From CAVTJL01 sp963752325 (GTDB lineage: Bacteria > Pseudomonadota > Alphaproteobacteria > Geminicoccales > Geminicoccaceae), in NCBI GenBank assembly GCA_963752325.1, contig CAVVXU010000005.1:248001-312000 (forward strand): a DNA stretch of 64,000 nucleotides. Reading direction: 5' to 3'. How positions within the stretch are numbered: position 1 is the stretch's first letter; each line of letters begins with the position of its first letter. The notes under the pieces were generated by a model. That model did no database searches. It was given only the letters and a program-made list of their open reading frames with translations, and was not told the DNA's origin. A program made the translations under genes and the position numbers. Shown here piece after piece: positions 11,126-21,175 of the stretch.

Positions 11126-11890
11126 CGCCGCGCCAACCGGGCGCTGCCCGGCCTCTTCGAGCCGCGCGCGCTCGACTGGGCAGCCAAGGCACGGCGCGAC
11201 GACCGGCCGGTCTATTTCGCCCTCAACCTCTTCGAGGGCCGGCAACGCTACCAGACGCTGCCCCCCGAGCTGCAACGCGACATCAAGGCGCTGTTCGGCA
11301 GCTATACTGAAGCTCAGGAGGCGGCGACCAGCCTGCTTTTCTCGACCGGCGATCCCGTGGTGATCCAAGCCGCTTGCGAGGAAGCCTACGACGCCGAGCT
11401 GGGTTGGCTCGACGGCAGCCACTCGCTGACCTTGCATCAGTCGCTCGTCGAGCGGCTGCCCCCCGCCTTGCGCGCCTATGTCGGCTGTGCCGGCAAGCTT
11501 TTTGGCGCCCTCGACGACGCCGACCTCGTCAAGATCCACATTCGCTCAGGCAAGCTCACGCTGCTGCGTTACGACGACTTCGCCATGAAGGCAGTGCCGA
11601 TCCTGCGCCAGCGGAACAAGATCAACCTGCGCACGCAGCAGATCGATCATTTCGATCACGCGGAGCAGGAGCAGTGCCTCTGCTTCAAGTCGCGCTATGT
11701 CGGCCCGGACTGGCCCGACCACGCAGCACAGGCGGCCTTCGATCGCGACCTGGCCGCTCTGGCCCTTGCCGAGACCGAAGGATACGGGCTCACGGCACGG
11801 CGGCTCGAGGAGCTCCTCGCGCAAAGCGGCCGTCGCATCGGCGGACTCGCGCCGGGATCCGCCGCGATCCGGCATCGATGGCACAGCTGA
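11126..11890 (+). pseudogene. DNA-phosphorothioation-associated putative methyltransferase, 5'-truncated
   Basis: About 255 residues are recognisable. Segments such as 'LPPELQRDIKALFGSY', 'ERLPPALRAYVGCAGKLFG', 'DLVKIHIRSGKLTLLRYDDF' and 'KINLRTQQIDHFDH' match my recollection of the C-terminal part of the 'DNA phosphorothioation-associated putative methyltransferase' family. The N-terminal methyltransferase part is missing, because the frame runs straight into the IstB remnant of opposite strand at 11121. No dndA-E or dptFGH gene was seen. It is most probably a dead fragment of a former defence-type locus. The family assignment is from memory and should be verified. Confidence 0.55.
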
Positions 11891-12039
11891 CGCCGCTACC
11901 GCATTCCAACACGGCCCAAGGGCCCCGCCGGCCGAACGCCGGCACGGCCGTGCCCGCGTCCTCGTGGCGTCTCAAGGCCATCAAGCCCCGATGCCGGCGT
12001 CTCGCCTCGGCCAGGCCCGGCTGTCGTGCCGCGTGGCTC

Positions 12040-13167
12040 TCACCTTCCCGCCGCCCCACGCCCGTCCGCAGCGGCATCGCCGGCATCGCGTCCGCCCTCC
12101 CGCGCCTCCTCACCGCCGGCACGCCCCGCCGCAGCCGGGCGATGCCAGAGCCGCCCGCCGATCCCCACGAGCCCCAGGACCAGCGCCAGGATGAGGATGA
12201 TGCCCGTCGCCAGATACTGCCAGTAGGAGTTCACGCCGAAGAGGATGAGGCCGTTGTTGACCATGGAGAAGAGCCAGGCGGCGAGCGCCGTGCCGACGAG
12301 CGTTCCGGTCCCGCCATAGAGGCTGGTGCCGCCGACCACGACGGCGGCGATGACGTTCAGGTTGTAGTTGGGCGCCTGCGTGGCATCGGCCGAGGCGAGG
12401 TAGCCGCTCAGGAGAATGCCTGCGAGGCCGGTGAGGGCACCCGAGGCGACGAAGGTGCAAAGATAGACCCAGCGCAGGTCGATGCCGCTCACATGGGCGG
12501 CGCGGATGTTGCTGCCCGCCGCCCGCACCCAGCGTCCGATATGCAGCCAGCGCAGCACGACATGGCACAGGGCGAAGACGACCAGCATGATGACGAAGCT
12601 GTAGGGGATGAACTGGAAGACGCTGCCGGTGGCGAGCTCGATGACGAAGGCGTTGGTGAGGATGAGCGCGTTGCCCTGCGAGATGATGGCGCCGATCGAG
12701 CCGAAGACGAAAAGGGTGCCCAGCGTGGCGACGAAGGGTGCCACGCGGCCGCGCGTGATGATGAGCCCGTTGACGAGGCCCAGGAGCGCCCCGGCCAGCA
12801 CCGACACGACCACGAGCAGGAGCCCGCTGGTGTCGCCCACGACGGAGATGGCGACGATCGGTGCGAGGCCGATGATGCTGGAGACGGAGAGATCGAAGGC
12901 GCCGGCCATGATGAGCACCGTCATTCCGGCCGCACCGATGCCCAGGATGGCGGTGTCGTTCAGGACCGCCTGGATGTTGCCCTCGCCATAGAAGTTGGGC
13001 GCGCCGATCGCGAGCGCGATCAGCAGGATGATGTTGAGGATCCAGACACCCGTCCGCTCGCGCGGGATGCGGATGCGGGCCAGCGCCAGCCCTGCGACCC
13101 GGCCGAGGCGGGACGGCGGCCCTGCTTCCGGGCGGGCGTCGTCGCCTGCTGCTCTCTGCTTCAGCAT
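12040..13167 (-). CDS. Ribose-type ABC importer permease (second permease)
   Basis: About 375 residues, RbsC/BPD_transp_2 family. Several hydrophobic segments are visible, starting at 'GVWILNIILLIALAIG', and family-typical blocks 'GAFDLSVSSIIGLAPI', 'VGGTSLYGGTGTLVGT' and 'FGVNSYWQYLATGIIL' are present. It is the last gene of a minus-strand operon, 13 bases after the first permease. The ATG at 13167 is preferred over an upstream start that would overlap the neighbour. With the partner permease it would form the membrane channel of a sugar importer. The basic, Ala/Gly-rich C-terminal tail is unremarkable. Confidence 0.85.
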   Translation of the reverse strand: MLKQRAAGDDARPEAGPPSRLGRVAGLALARIRIPRERTGVWILNIILLIALAIGAPNFYGEGNIQAVLNDTAILGIGAAGMTVLIMAGAFDLSVSSIIGLAPIVAISVVGDTSGLLLVVVSVLAGALLGLVNGLIITRGRVAPFVATLGTLFVFGSIGAIISQGNALILTNAFVIELATGSVFQFIPYSFVIMLVVFALCHVVLRWLHIGRWVRAAGSNIRAAHVSGIDLRWVYLCTFVASGALTGLAGILLSGYLASADATQAPNYNLNVIAAVVVGGTSLYGGTGTLVGTALAAWLFSMVNNGLILFGVNSYWQYLATGIILILALVLGLVGIGGRLWHRPAAAGRAGGEEAREGGRDAGDAAADGRGAAGR

Positions 13168-13180
13168 CGGTGCCCCTAGT

Positions 13181-14154
13181 CTAGACGACGAGAACGCCCC
13201 TGCGGTCCGCTCCCCTGCGGAGACCGTCCACCACCAGGGCAAGGATCAGGATGCCGCCGAAGGCGAGATCCTCGTAGAGCGACGACACGTTGACGATGTT
13301 GAGCCCGGCCTTGATCGAGGCGAGCAGCAGGGCGGCGCAGACGGTGCCGACGAGGTTGCCGCGGCCGCCCGCGAGGCTGGTGCCGCCGACGACGACCACG
13401 GCGATCGCGGTGAGCTCGGCGCCCAGGCCGATCGTCGAATCAACGTTCTGCAGCTGTGCCCCGGCCATGAGGCCCGAGAGCGCCGCACAGAGGCCGACCA
13501 GCACGAAGGCGCCGAGGGTGACGTTCCTGACGTTGATGCCGGCACCCACGGCCGAGCGCGGATCGCCGCCGATCGCCGCCACGTGCCGGCCGAACGGCGT
13601 GCGGTGGAAGACGAGCCAGACGAGCGCGAAGACGACGGCCGCGATCACGGCTGCCGCCGGCAGGAAGCCCCCGATGTTCCCGACCACGAGCTTGTTGAGG
13701 AAGCCGTTGTAGATGATCACCGTCTCGCCGTGGGTGATCAGGAGCTCGGCCCCCAGGATCATGGAGAAGGTGGCGAGCGTCGCCACGAAGCGACGGCAGG
13801 CCCAGGAGCGTGATCAGGAGGCCGTTGACCAGCCCGAGGGCGCCGCCGGCGGCCAGCCCGGCGATCAGCACGAGGACGAGGGGCACGTGCAGGGTGAGAA
13901 GCTCGGCGGCGACGATGGCCGAGAAGCCCATGATCGAGCCCACCGACAGGTCGAGCGAGCGCATCGCGATGATCAGCGTCATGCCCAGGCCCGTGACCGC
14001 CGAGATCGAGGCATTCACGATGATGCCGTCGATGTTGAGAGGCGTCAGGAAGCGCGGGTTGAGAAGCGAGAAGCAGCAGGATCACGGCGACCAGCGCCAC
14101 GACTGCCGCGGCCGAGTCCGACGCGAGGAACTTCTTGGAGAGCTTCAACATCAT
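13181..14154 (-). CDS. Ribose-type ABC importer permease (first permease), two frameshifts
   Basis: RbsC-family permease of about 320 residues, read in three frames. The N-terminus 'MMLKLSKKFLASDS' plus a membrane segment runs from 14154, a shift near 14065 leads to 'MTLIIAMRSLDLSVGSIMGF', and a second near 13790 leads to 'MILGAELLITHGETVIIYNG' and the conserved 'VVVVGGTSLAGGRGNLVGT'. All parts are strongly conserved, so the shifts are probably base-calling errors. It lies 17 bases after the ATPase gene in the same operon. Confidence 0.75.
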
Positions 14155-14171
14155 CACGTCCCGATAGCGCG

Positions 14172-15789
14172 CTAGCCGGCCATCCGCCTGAGAATGTCCT
14201 TCTCGGTCGTCTCGCTGACCGCGAGCCGGTCCACGATGCGCCCGTTCCTCAGCACGTAGATCCGGGTCGCGAGGCGCATCAGCTCGCCGATCTCCGACGA
14301 GCTCACGATCATCGCCGTCCCCTGCTCCGCGAAGGAATCGATCGCGGCGTAGATCTCCTCCTTGGCGCCCACATCGACCCCGCGCGTCGGCTCCAGGAGG
14401 AGCAGAAGGACGGGCTGCGCCAGCGCCGCCCTCGCGAACAGCGCCTTTTGCTGATTGCCGCCGCTCAGCGCCGTGATTTTTTCGTTCGGGCCCGAGCAGC
14501 GGATGCTCAGGGCCCCGCGCATCGCCTCGAAGGCGCGCCGCTCGACCTTGGGCTGGATGGGTGCCGCGCCGATCCTTCGCAGCCACGACGCGTGCCCTGG
14601 CGCCCGGCGGGCCGCCTCGCCGCCCGCCTCCGCGCCCGGCAGCTCGCGGCCCTCCTCGAGGGCCGGCTTGTAGTCCAGGATGACGTTCTCCTGAACGTCG
14701 AGATGCGCGAAGATGCCCTCGGACTTTCGGTCCTCCGAGAGCATGCACACGCCGCGCCCGAGAGCCTCCTTGGGCTCGGTCATCCGCATCGCCTCGCCCT
14801 GCAGCCGCATCACCCCCTTCTCGATCCGGCGCAGGCCGTAGATCGCCTCGCAGAGCTCGGTTCGGCCCGAGCCCAGCACCCCGGCCAGCCCGATGACCTC
14901 GCCTTCGTGCACACTGAGGCTGATGTCCTTCAGGAGGTCGCCGGATTCGACGCCTTCCAGCTCCAGGACCGCGCGGGCGCCGCTCGCCGGCGGCGGGCGC
15001 GCGCCATGAGGACGGCCGGCCTCCGCGAGGAGGGAACTCTTGTCGCCCGAGCATCGCGTGGATGACCGTGTCCACGTCGGTCCGCGCGATCTCCGTCGTG
15101 ACGATGCGGTTGCCGTCGCGCAGCACCGTCACGCGATCGGCGAGATCGAACACCTCCCAGAGGCGATGCGAGACGTAGAGAACGGCGACGCCGCTGGCCT
15201 TCAGCCGCCGCACGATCTTGAACAGGCGATCGACGTCCTCGAGGTTGAGGGCCGAGGTGGGCTCGTCCATGATCAGCACGCTGAACTCGCCGATGACCGC
15301 CTTCGCGATCTCGACCAGCTGCTGGTCCGCCACGCCGATCGTGCCGACCACGCGATCGGGATCGGCGTCGACCCCGAGCTCGCCCAGGATGCTCCTGACC
15401 TTGCGACGCGCCTCGCCCCAGCGCACGATCCCGTATCGGGTGGGCTCGGCGCCCAGGAAGATGTTCTCGACGACGGTGAGCGTCGGGACCACCTCGAGCT
15501 CCTGCGCGATCATCGAGATGCCGGCCTGCCGTGCTGCCAGCGGGTTGCGGAACGCCACGGGCGCGCCGTTGAGCTCGATCCGGCCCTCGTCGGGGCGCAG
15601 GCGGCCGCTCAGCATGTTGATGATGGTGCTCTTGCCGGCACCATTCTCGCCGACCAGGGCATGGACCTCGCCGGCACGCAGGTCGAGGTCGACGCCGTGG
15701 AGGACCTCGACCCCGTCGAAGCGCTTGCGCAGGCCCGAGGCGCTCAGTGTGGGGCAGGCCTGGCCTGCCCCGGCCGCTTCCTTCATCGC
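14172..15789 (-). CDS. Ribose-type ABC importer ATPase (two ABC domains), one frameshift
   Basis: RbsA/XylG-type tandem ATPase of about 540 residues. Domain 1 has Walker A 'GENGAGKST', a degenerate signature 'VADQQLVEIAKAV' as usual for this family, and Walker B 'VLIMDEPTSAL'. Domain 2 has the degenerate Walker A 'GVLGSGRTEL', 'LSGGNQQKALFARA' and 'EPTRGVDVGAKEEIY'. The reading frame changes once near 15047, in the linker. ATG 15789 ('MKEAAG') gives a normal N-terminus, and 15804 is an alternative. It energises the two permeases downstream. Confidence 0.85.
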
Positions 15790-15895
15790 CGAACCCGCCC
15801 TCATGCCCGGCCGCTCACCACGAGGCCGCTCGCGCGGAGCGACCGGCCCGGCCGGTCGCTCCTTCCACACGAGCAGCCTACCCGAACCGCCCTGA

Positions 15896-16951
15896 TCAGT
15901 AGGCCGTGCCGGCCTCGACCCGCTTCATGAAGTCGGGAAGGGTATCGGGCGTCACGAGCTCGACGGGCACGCTCACCACCTTGTTCGCCGGATCGGTGAA
16001 CTTGGGCGTCTTGCCGTTGAGGTAGTCCCAGGCCAGATCCACGGCGATGACACCCTGCTCGTAGGGGTTCTGGGCCACGTCGGCCGCGAGCTTCTTGTCC
16101 TTCATCATCTGGAGCGCGATGGGATCGCCGTTGAAGCCGACGAGGACCGGGTCGGTGAGAGGGTCGCGCCCGGCCTGGGCGATCGCCTGCTGGGCGCCGG
16201 CCGCCATCGAGTCGTTCAGACAGTAGATCGCCGCGACCTTGGGGTGCGCCGCCAGGATGGCCTGGGCGGCGCTGAACCCACCCGACACCGTCTGATGGCC
16301 CGAGATGTTCGCCACCACCTTGATGTGGGAATCCTTGGCGACCGTCTCCGTGAAGCCGTCGCTGCGCGGGCCGTTGACGGAGGTCGTGGGATTGAGCGCG
16401 ATGATCCCCACCTCCTGCGTGCCGTCGCGGCCGGCCAGCGCCTTTTGCACGAACTGCGCGGCGAGCTCGCCGCCGTGATAGTTGTCGGAGAGGACGAAGG
16501 CGTCATAGTCGCCGGCAGCGCCGACGTCGCCCACGATCACCGGGATGTCCGCCTTGTGCGCGGCGATGATCGTCGCCACCAGGGCGCTGGGCTCCTGGGG
16601 CGAGATGATGAGCGCGCTGATCCCGTTGTGGATCAAGGCCATGCTTCCCGACACCTGCTTTTGCGCCGAGGCTTGGCTGTCCTGGGTCAGCAGCTTGGTG
16701 AACCCATACTTCGCCATCTGGTGCTCGATGCCGTGGATGTAGCCCTGCCAGTAGGGATCCTGCGCCGACTGGATGCTGTAGCCGATCGTCAGCGGCGACT
16801 TCTTGACGAACTGCTGGGCGGCGCTGGCGCTCTGGCCGCCGCCGACCGCGCCCAGCGCCACGACCGACGCCATGGCCATCATGGCGACCGCCGAGCGGCG
16901 CCCGATCTGGCCCCAGCCTGATCCGATCTTGCGATCCGTCCTGGACTTCAT
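15896..16951 (-). CDS. Periplasmic sugar-binding protein of ribose-type ABC importer
   Basis: 351 residues, Peripla_BP_4 type. The export signal 'GRRSAVAMMAMASVVALG' has twin arginines and ends near 'SASAA'. The mature start 'LTIGYSIQSAQDPYWQGYI' and the later 'ALIISPQEPSALVATI', 'VGDVGAAGDYDAFVLSDN' and 'YCLNDSMAAGAQQAI' are typical of pentose/hexose binders. First transporter gene of the operon, followed by the ATPase about 107 bases on. The neighbouring catabolic genes suggest D-apiose or a related branched pentose or sugar acid as ligand (inference). Confidence 0.85.
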   Translation of the reverse strand: MKSRTDRKIGSGWGQIGRRSAVAMMAMASVVALGAVGGGQSASAAQQFVKKSPLTIGYSIQSAQDPYWQGYIHGIEHQMAKYGFTKLLTQDSQASAQKQVSGSMALIHNGISALIISPQEPSALVATIIAAHKADIPVIVGDVGAAGDYDAFVLSDNYHGGELAAQFVQKALAGRDGTQEVGIIALNPTTSVNGPRSDGFTETVAKDSHIKVVANISGHQTVSGGFSAAQAILAAHPKVAAIYCLNDSMAAGAQQAIAQAGRDPLTDPVLVGFNGDPIALQMMKDKKLAADVAQNPYEQGVIAVDLAWDYLNGKTPKFTDPANKVVSVPVELVTPDTLPDFMKRVEAGTAY

Positions 16952-17095
16952 CTTATCCTCCCTGATGACGCTCTCTGATAGCGGAGCTGATGTTGCCTCT
17001 ACCTCTTGCGGCCATCCGTCAAGGATGGCATTGCGCCCTCACCCTGTTGCGGCATCCAGGCACGCGGCCACCGACATCGGCACTGCCCCATCCGC

Positions 17096-18259
17096 CTAGT
17101 CCTCCGTGCCGACCCAAGCCTGCGTCCTGCTCAATTCGAGCATGCCGTCGCTGATCCGTGCGAGCCTGTATCCGGCATGGAAATCCGGCGCCGCCGGCTT
17201 GCCTTCGGCGATGGCGCTCACGAGCTTGAAGGTCTCGATCGCCTTGATGTCGGCGTAGCCGACGCCGATCGCCGGCACCGGCCAGAAATTCTCGCCGAAT
17301 GGATGGTCGCTGCCCATCAGGACGGTGCGGAAGCCGCGCGAGTCGGGAGGATCGGAAGCGTACATCACCTGGAGCTCGCCCAAGCGCTGGTAATCGAAGG
17401 CGAGCGCCCCGGCGCTGCCGTAGATCTCGAAGCCCAGCTTGCAGGAATGCCCGTAGGTGTTGCGGCTCGCCTCGATCGAGCCGACGACGCCACTCTTGAA
17501 TCGGACCAGCGCCCGCACGTCGTCCTCGACGTCGACCGGCATCGTCGGCCCTCCGCCTGACTTGTCGGCGCCGCCCATCTTGTCGTAGGCGCCGGTCTGA
17601 GCGGGCCGCTCCGGCACCAGCGTGCGCGCGACGGCGTTGACGGCCGAGATGTCGCCAAGGAGGAAGATCGTCGTGTCCAGGATATGCGCCCCGATATCGC
17701 CGAGCGCGCCGCCTCCGTACGCCCTCTGGAAGCGCCACGACAGCGGCGTGCCGGGATCGGCCGACCAGTCCTGCAGGAAGGTGCCGCGGTAGCTCAGGAT
17801 GGTACCTATCCGCCCCTCGTCGATGATCTTCTTTGCCATCACGACGGCCGGCGTGTGGCGGTAGTTGAGCCCGACCATGTTGACCACGCCCGCCGCCCGC
17901 ACCGCCTCCACCATCTGCCTGGCCTCGGCGGAGGACACCGCCATCGGCTTCTCGCAGAGGATGTGCTTTCCGGCCTTGGCGGCCGCGATCGCGATCTCCG
18001 CATGCGTGCTGTTGGGCGTGCAGATGTCGACGATGTCGATGTCGGGCCGGTGGACCACGTCCTGCCAGCGCGTGGCATGGGCCTCGAAGCCGAAGCGGTC
18101 CCGCGCGGTGCGCGCGAGGTCCTCCGTGACGTCGACCACGACCTTGCGGACCGCGATAGCCGGCGGTGGCCAGAAATAGACGGGCATCGCCGCCATGGCT
18201 ATCGCATGCGCCTTGCCTGCGAAGCCGGTGCCGATCAGTGCCACGTTGAGCTTTCGCAT
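17096..18259 (-). CDS. Gfo/Idh/MocA-family oxidoreductase
   Basis: 387 residues. The N-terminal Rossmann fold has 'ALIGTGFAGKAHAIAM', then 'DICTPNSTHAEIAIAA' and the family motif 'CEKPMAV' with the catalytic-region Lys. The C-terminal substrate domain includes 'ALGDIGAHILDTTIFLLG', with the conserved Asp and His expected at the active site. It oxidises a sugar or polyol with NAD(P). It lies upstream of the sugar importer on the same strand, with a 144-base gap, so it is probably co-expressed. It could serve the D-apiose dehydrogenase step, although the decayed gene at 18879 resembles that family more in my judgement. ATG 18259 was chosen for the standard N-terminus. Confidence 0.85.
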   Translation of the reverse strand: MRKLNVALIGTGFAGKAHAIAMAAMPVYFWPPPAIAVRKVVVDVTEDLARTARDRFGFEAHATRWQDVVHRPDIDIVDICTPNSTHAEIAIAAAKAGKHILCEKPMAVSSAEARQMVEAVRAAGVVNMVGLNYRHTPAVVMAKKIIDEGRIGTILSYRGTFLQDWSADPGTPLSWRFQRAYGGGALGDIGAHILDTTIFLLGDISAVNAVARTLVPERPAQTGAYDKMGGADKSGGGPTMPVDVEDDVRALVRFKSGVVGSIEASRNTYGHSCKLGFEIYGSAGALAFDYQRLGELQVMYASDPPDSRGFRTVLMGSDHPFGENFWPVPAIGVGYADIKAIETFKLVSAIAEGKPAAPDFHAGYRLARISDGMLELSRTQAWVGTED

Positions 18260-18420
18260 CGCCCTTCCTTCCCTGATCAATCTTCGCGCAGCTTGTCTTT
18301 TCTTGTCTTCGGTCGTCCCGTCCTATTGTGCAGGACCTGAGCGGCTCCACCCCAGGGCGGCCAGCCCAACGCTGCATCGTCGAGAATGACGCGCATGCTT
18401 GTCCGGACCGTCCGGTAGCG

Positions 18421-18654
18421 TCATTTCCTCCGACATAGGGCGGCTTCTCCCGCCCTCATGCGTTCGGCCACAGAGATGACGACGAATTCATCGCTCCTCC
18501 CGATCCGCCTCCGCGCCACCAGGAGCCGCGTCGAGATCTGCTGCAAGATCGGGTTGTCCCAGCCGAGGTCACCCAGCTGGTCCAGCTTCCGCTTCAGGCC
18601 GCCGCTCATCGCCTCCCCGCCCACCATCGCCGCCACACGATGGCCCGCCGGCAT
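18421..18654 (-). CDS. Small hypothetical protein (doubtful)
   Basis: A 77-residue frame in the otherwise gene-free stretch 18260-18800 between divergent operons. Its sequence ('LKRKLDQLGDLGWDNPILQQ' and a basic, Ala-rich end) has no domain I recognise. It could be a remnant of a regulator or chance. AT-richer sequence at 18655-18720 may hold the divergent promoters. Confidence 0.25.
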   Translation of the reverse strand: MPAGHRVAAMVGGEAMSGGLKRKLDQLGDLGWDNPILQQISTRLLVARRRIGRSDEFVVISVAERMRAGEAALCRRK

Positions 18655-18800
18655 CTTGACGCATGCAAGCAAATTACAGGTAGATTGACCTAACTCGCCG
18701 GCTGCGCACAGCGAAGAGGTGTTCAAAATGAACAGCTTCGCGAGCTCATCGCTCGGTGCCATGACAGCCCCGCGAGCGCAAGCGTGCCCGGGACGAGAGC

Positions 18801-18880
18801 TCAGGGCTTCTGCTTCGCCTCCCAGACCTGACGGGTCCAAGCACCCTGCGGCGCCTTGGAGATGACAGGATCGGAGCCGC
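18801..18880 (-). pseudogene. 3'-terminal remnant of an NMT1-type ABC binding protein
   Basis: This encodes only the last ~27 codons ('GSDPVISKAPQGAWTRQVWE...' to the stop). Aligned without gaps to the 3' end of the intact binding-protein gene at 23780-23859, I count 11 mismatches in 80 bases. The homology stops abruptly where the Gfo/Idh/MocA fragment of the opposite strand begins. It marks a lost second copy of the binding protein. Confidence 0.75.
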
Positions 18881-19590
18881 GACGCTCGAGGACGCCCGCG
18901 CCATGGTCGCGGCCTGCGAGGCCGCCGGTGTTGTGCCTGATGGTCCACGAGAACTTCCGCTGGCAGACGCCCATCCGGGATGTCCGCCACCCGATCGACG
19001 AGGGGGTGATCGACCGGCCGTCCTTCGGGCGGCTCTCGTTACGCTCCGCCTTCGATGTCTTCGCCGGCGAGCGCTTCATCGTTGAGGACCTCGGCATCCA
19101 TATCCTCGACATTGCCCGGTTCCTCCTTGGCGACGCCGACCGGCTCAGCGCCCGGACCCACCGGGTCGACTAGGCGATCCGCGGCCAGGACGTGGCGGCG
19201 ATCCTGCTCGGCCACGGGCTCGGCGCCACGAGCATCGTCGAGTGCAGCTACGCGACCCGGCTCGCGGTCGAGCCGTTTCCCGAGACTTTGGTCGAGATCG
19301 ACGGCGAGGCGGGAACCATCCGGCTGCGCCCGGGCTACCGGCTCACCGTGGCAACAGCGCCGGGGACGAGGAGGTCGACGTCTCTCCCCAGCTCCTCGCC
19401 TGGGCTTCGCGCCCTGGCACAACGTCCAGGAGAGCGTGCGCAACATACAGGCGAATTTCGTCGAACGCCTGCGCGAAGGTCGCGAGCCGGAAATGTCCGC
19501 GCGGGACAACCTCGAGACGCTCTGGCTCATCGAGGCGACCTACGAGAGCACGCGGACGGGCGCCACGCTCGATCCGAGAAAGCAGCTAGC
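18879..19590 (+). pseudogene. Gfo/Idh/MocA-family dehydrogenase, decayed (D-apiose dehydrogenase-like)
   Basis: The translation starts mid-gene at 'ATLEDARAMVAACEAAG', just after where the family's EKP motif should be, so the whole NAD-binding start is gone. It continues with 'LMVHENFRWQTPIRDVRH', 'GERFIVEDLGIHILDIARF' and 'SYATRLAVEPFPETLVEIDG', and ends with 'PWHNVQESVRNIQANFVERL'. There is a one-base shift near 18940, an in-frame TAG at 19171, and two shifts between about 19360 and 19430. About six residues seem deleted before 'GERFIVEDLG'. The motifs resemble what I remember of ApsD-type D-apiose dehydrogenases, and the position in front of the RuBisCO-like gene suggests it was once the first gene of that operon. 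Confidence 0.7.
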
Positions 19591-19908
19591 TCGTGTGCCA
19601 TCGCCATCCACCAGGGGCGTTGGCAGGCAGCGAGGCGAAAGGGCCTCAGCGCTACGGCTCCCCCGCACACGTTGCTCTGGACGGCGGTTTGGCTCAATGA
19701 GCATACCGGTAGCGGCCCGCGGACGCTGGCAGCGCCAGGGCAAATATGCTGCCCTGCCTCTGCTTGAGAATGGACCCCTCCCCCGCGCTGATCCTGCTGG
19801 AGTAACCCCCATGCCCTCATCCGCCGAGGTTGCGGGTGATCCATCGACTGTCGGCCGGAGGCCGTCGCAGGCTGCCGCGGTGGAGGGCAAGAGCCGGGAG
19901 ACCCTGTC
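19591..19908. other. Gene-free leader upstream of the RuBisCO-like gene
   Basis: About 320 bases with no recognisable gene. It follows the decayed dehydrogenase and leads into the RuBisCO-like gene. A few hairpin-forming GC blocks are present, but no promoter could be assigned. Confidence 0.4.
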
Positions 19909-21175
19909 GTGAGCGATCCTGTCCGCATCGAGGCCGACTACCTGCTCGAGACCGCCTTCGACCCGCTTCAGGCGGCGGAGGTCATGGCCGGCGAGCAATC
20001 GAGCGGCACCTTCGTGCCGGTCCCGGGCGAGACCCCCGAGCTGAAGGCTCGGGCGGCCGCACGGGTCGAGGCGCTCGAGGTCGTCGAGGAAGTGCCGGGC
20101 CCGTCGCTGCCCTGGGCAGCCGTGCCGAAGGGCGGCGCGCCCGTATGGCGCCGGGCGCGCGTCACCCTCTCCTGGCCGCTCGACAACCTCGGTCCCTCCC
20201 TGCCCAACCTTTTGGCCACAGTCGCAGGCAACCTGTTCGAGCTCATGCAGCTCTCGGGCCTGCGCCTGCTCGACCTCCGCCTGCCGACCGCGTTCGCCGA
20301 CGCCTACCCCGGCCCGAAGTTCGGGATCGAGGGCACCCGCCGGCTCGCCGGCGTCGAAGCGGCGCCCGCTGATCGGCACCATCGTCAAGCCCAGCGTCGG
20401 CTTTGGCCCGGAGGAGACGGCAGCCCTGGTGCGGACCCTGTGCGAGGCCGGGATCGACTTCGTGAAGGACGACGAGCTGCAGGCCGACGGACCCCACTGC
20501 CCGTTCGACGAACGCGCGCGAGCGGTCCTGCGGGTGGTGGACGAGCACGCGCAACGGACCGGCAAGAAGGTGATGGTGGCGCTCAACCTCACCGGCGAGC
20601 TGGACCAGATGCGCCGCCGGCACGACCTCGTGCTCTCCCTCGGCGGCACCTGCGTCATGGCGAGCCTGAACTCGGTCGGGCTCGCCGGCATGATCGAGCT
20701 CGGCCGCTTCGCGCAGCTCCCGATCCATGCCCACCGCAACGGCTGGGGCGCGCTTACCCGCCACCCGGTGCTGGGCTGGTCCTACGTGGCCTGGCAGAAG
20801 ATCTGGCGGCTGGCCGGCGCCGACCACATGCATGTCAACGGCCTACAGAGCAAGTTCGCGGAGGACGACGCGAGCGTGATGGCCTCGGCGAAAGCCTGCC
20901 TGACACCGATGTTCGCGGCCAAGCCCTGCCTCGCCGTGCCGGTCTTCTCCTCCGGCCAGACGGTCAGGCAGGCGCCCGGCACCTACGTGGGCCTGGGCTC
21001 GGCGGACCTGATCGTCACCGCCGGGGGCGGGATCCTGGCGCATCCGGACGGGCCGGCGGCCGGCGTGGCGAGCCTGCGCGAGGCCTGGGAGGCGGCCGCG
21101 GCCGGCATCCCGCTGGCCGAGCACGCGCGGGAGCGCCCCGCCCTCGCCGCGGCGCTGAGGCCCCGCGGCGCATGA
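19909..21175 (+). CDS. RuBisCO-like protein, OiaX/OiaT type, one frameshift near 20360
   Basis: About 421 residues with the two RuBisCO large-chain domains. After the shift near 20360 the active-site segments are 'LIGTIVKPSVGFGPEE' (Lys of the KPS motif), 'GIDFVKDDELQADGPHCPF' (carbamylated-Lys K-x-D-E metal site), 'HAHRNGWG' and the phosphate-binding 'IVTAGGGILAHPDG'. RuBisCO-like proteins next to a DUF1537 kinase and an ApnO-type oxidoisomerase are known from D-apiose catabolism, where they decarboxylate or cleave 3-oxo-isoapionate 4-phosphate (OiaX or OiaT). Which of the two reactions applies cannot be told from the sequence alone. The stop overlaps the kinase start by four bases (ATGA). 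It is not a carbon-fixation RuBisCO: no small-subunit or phosphoribulokinase gene is present. Confidence 0.8.

Noticed and set aside
11374..13179. A 601-residue plus-strand frame over the sugar permease
   Set aside because: Asp/Glu/Arg-rich shadow of membrane-protein codons on the other strand, with no start site or domain.
19909..21175. Photosynthetic or carbon-fixing RuBisCO
   Set aside because: Sequence context and length fit a RuBisCO-like catabolic enzyme, and no small subunit, phosphoribulokinase or cbb genes are present.
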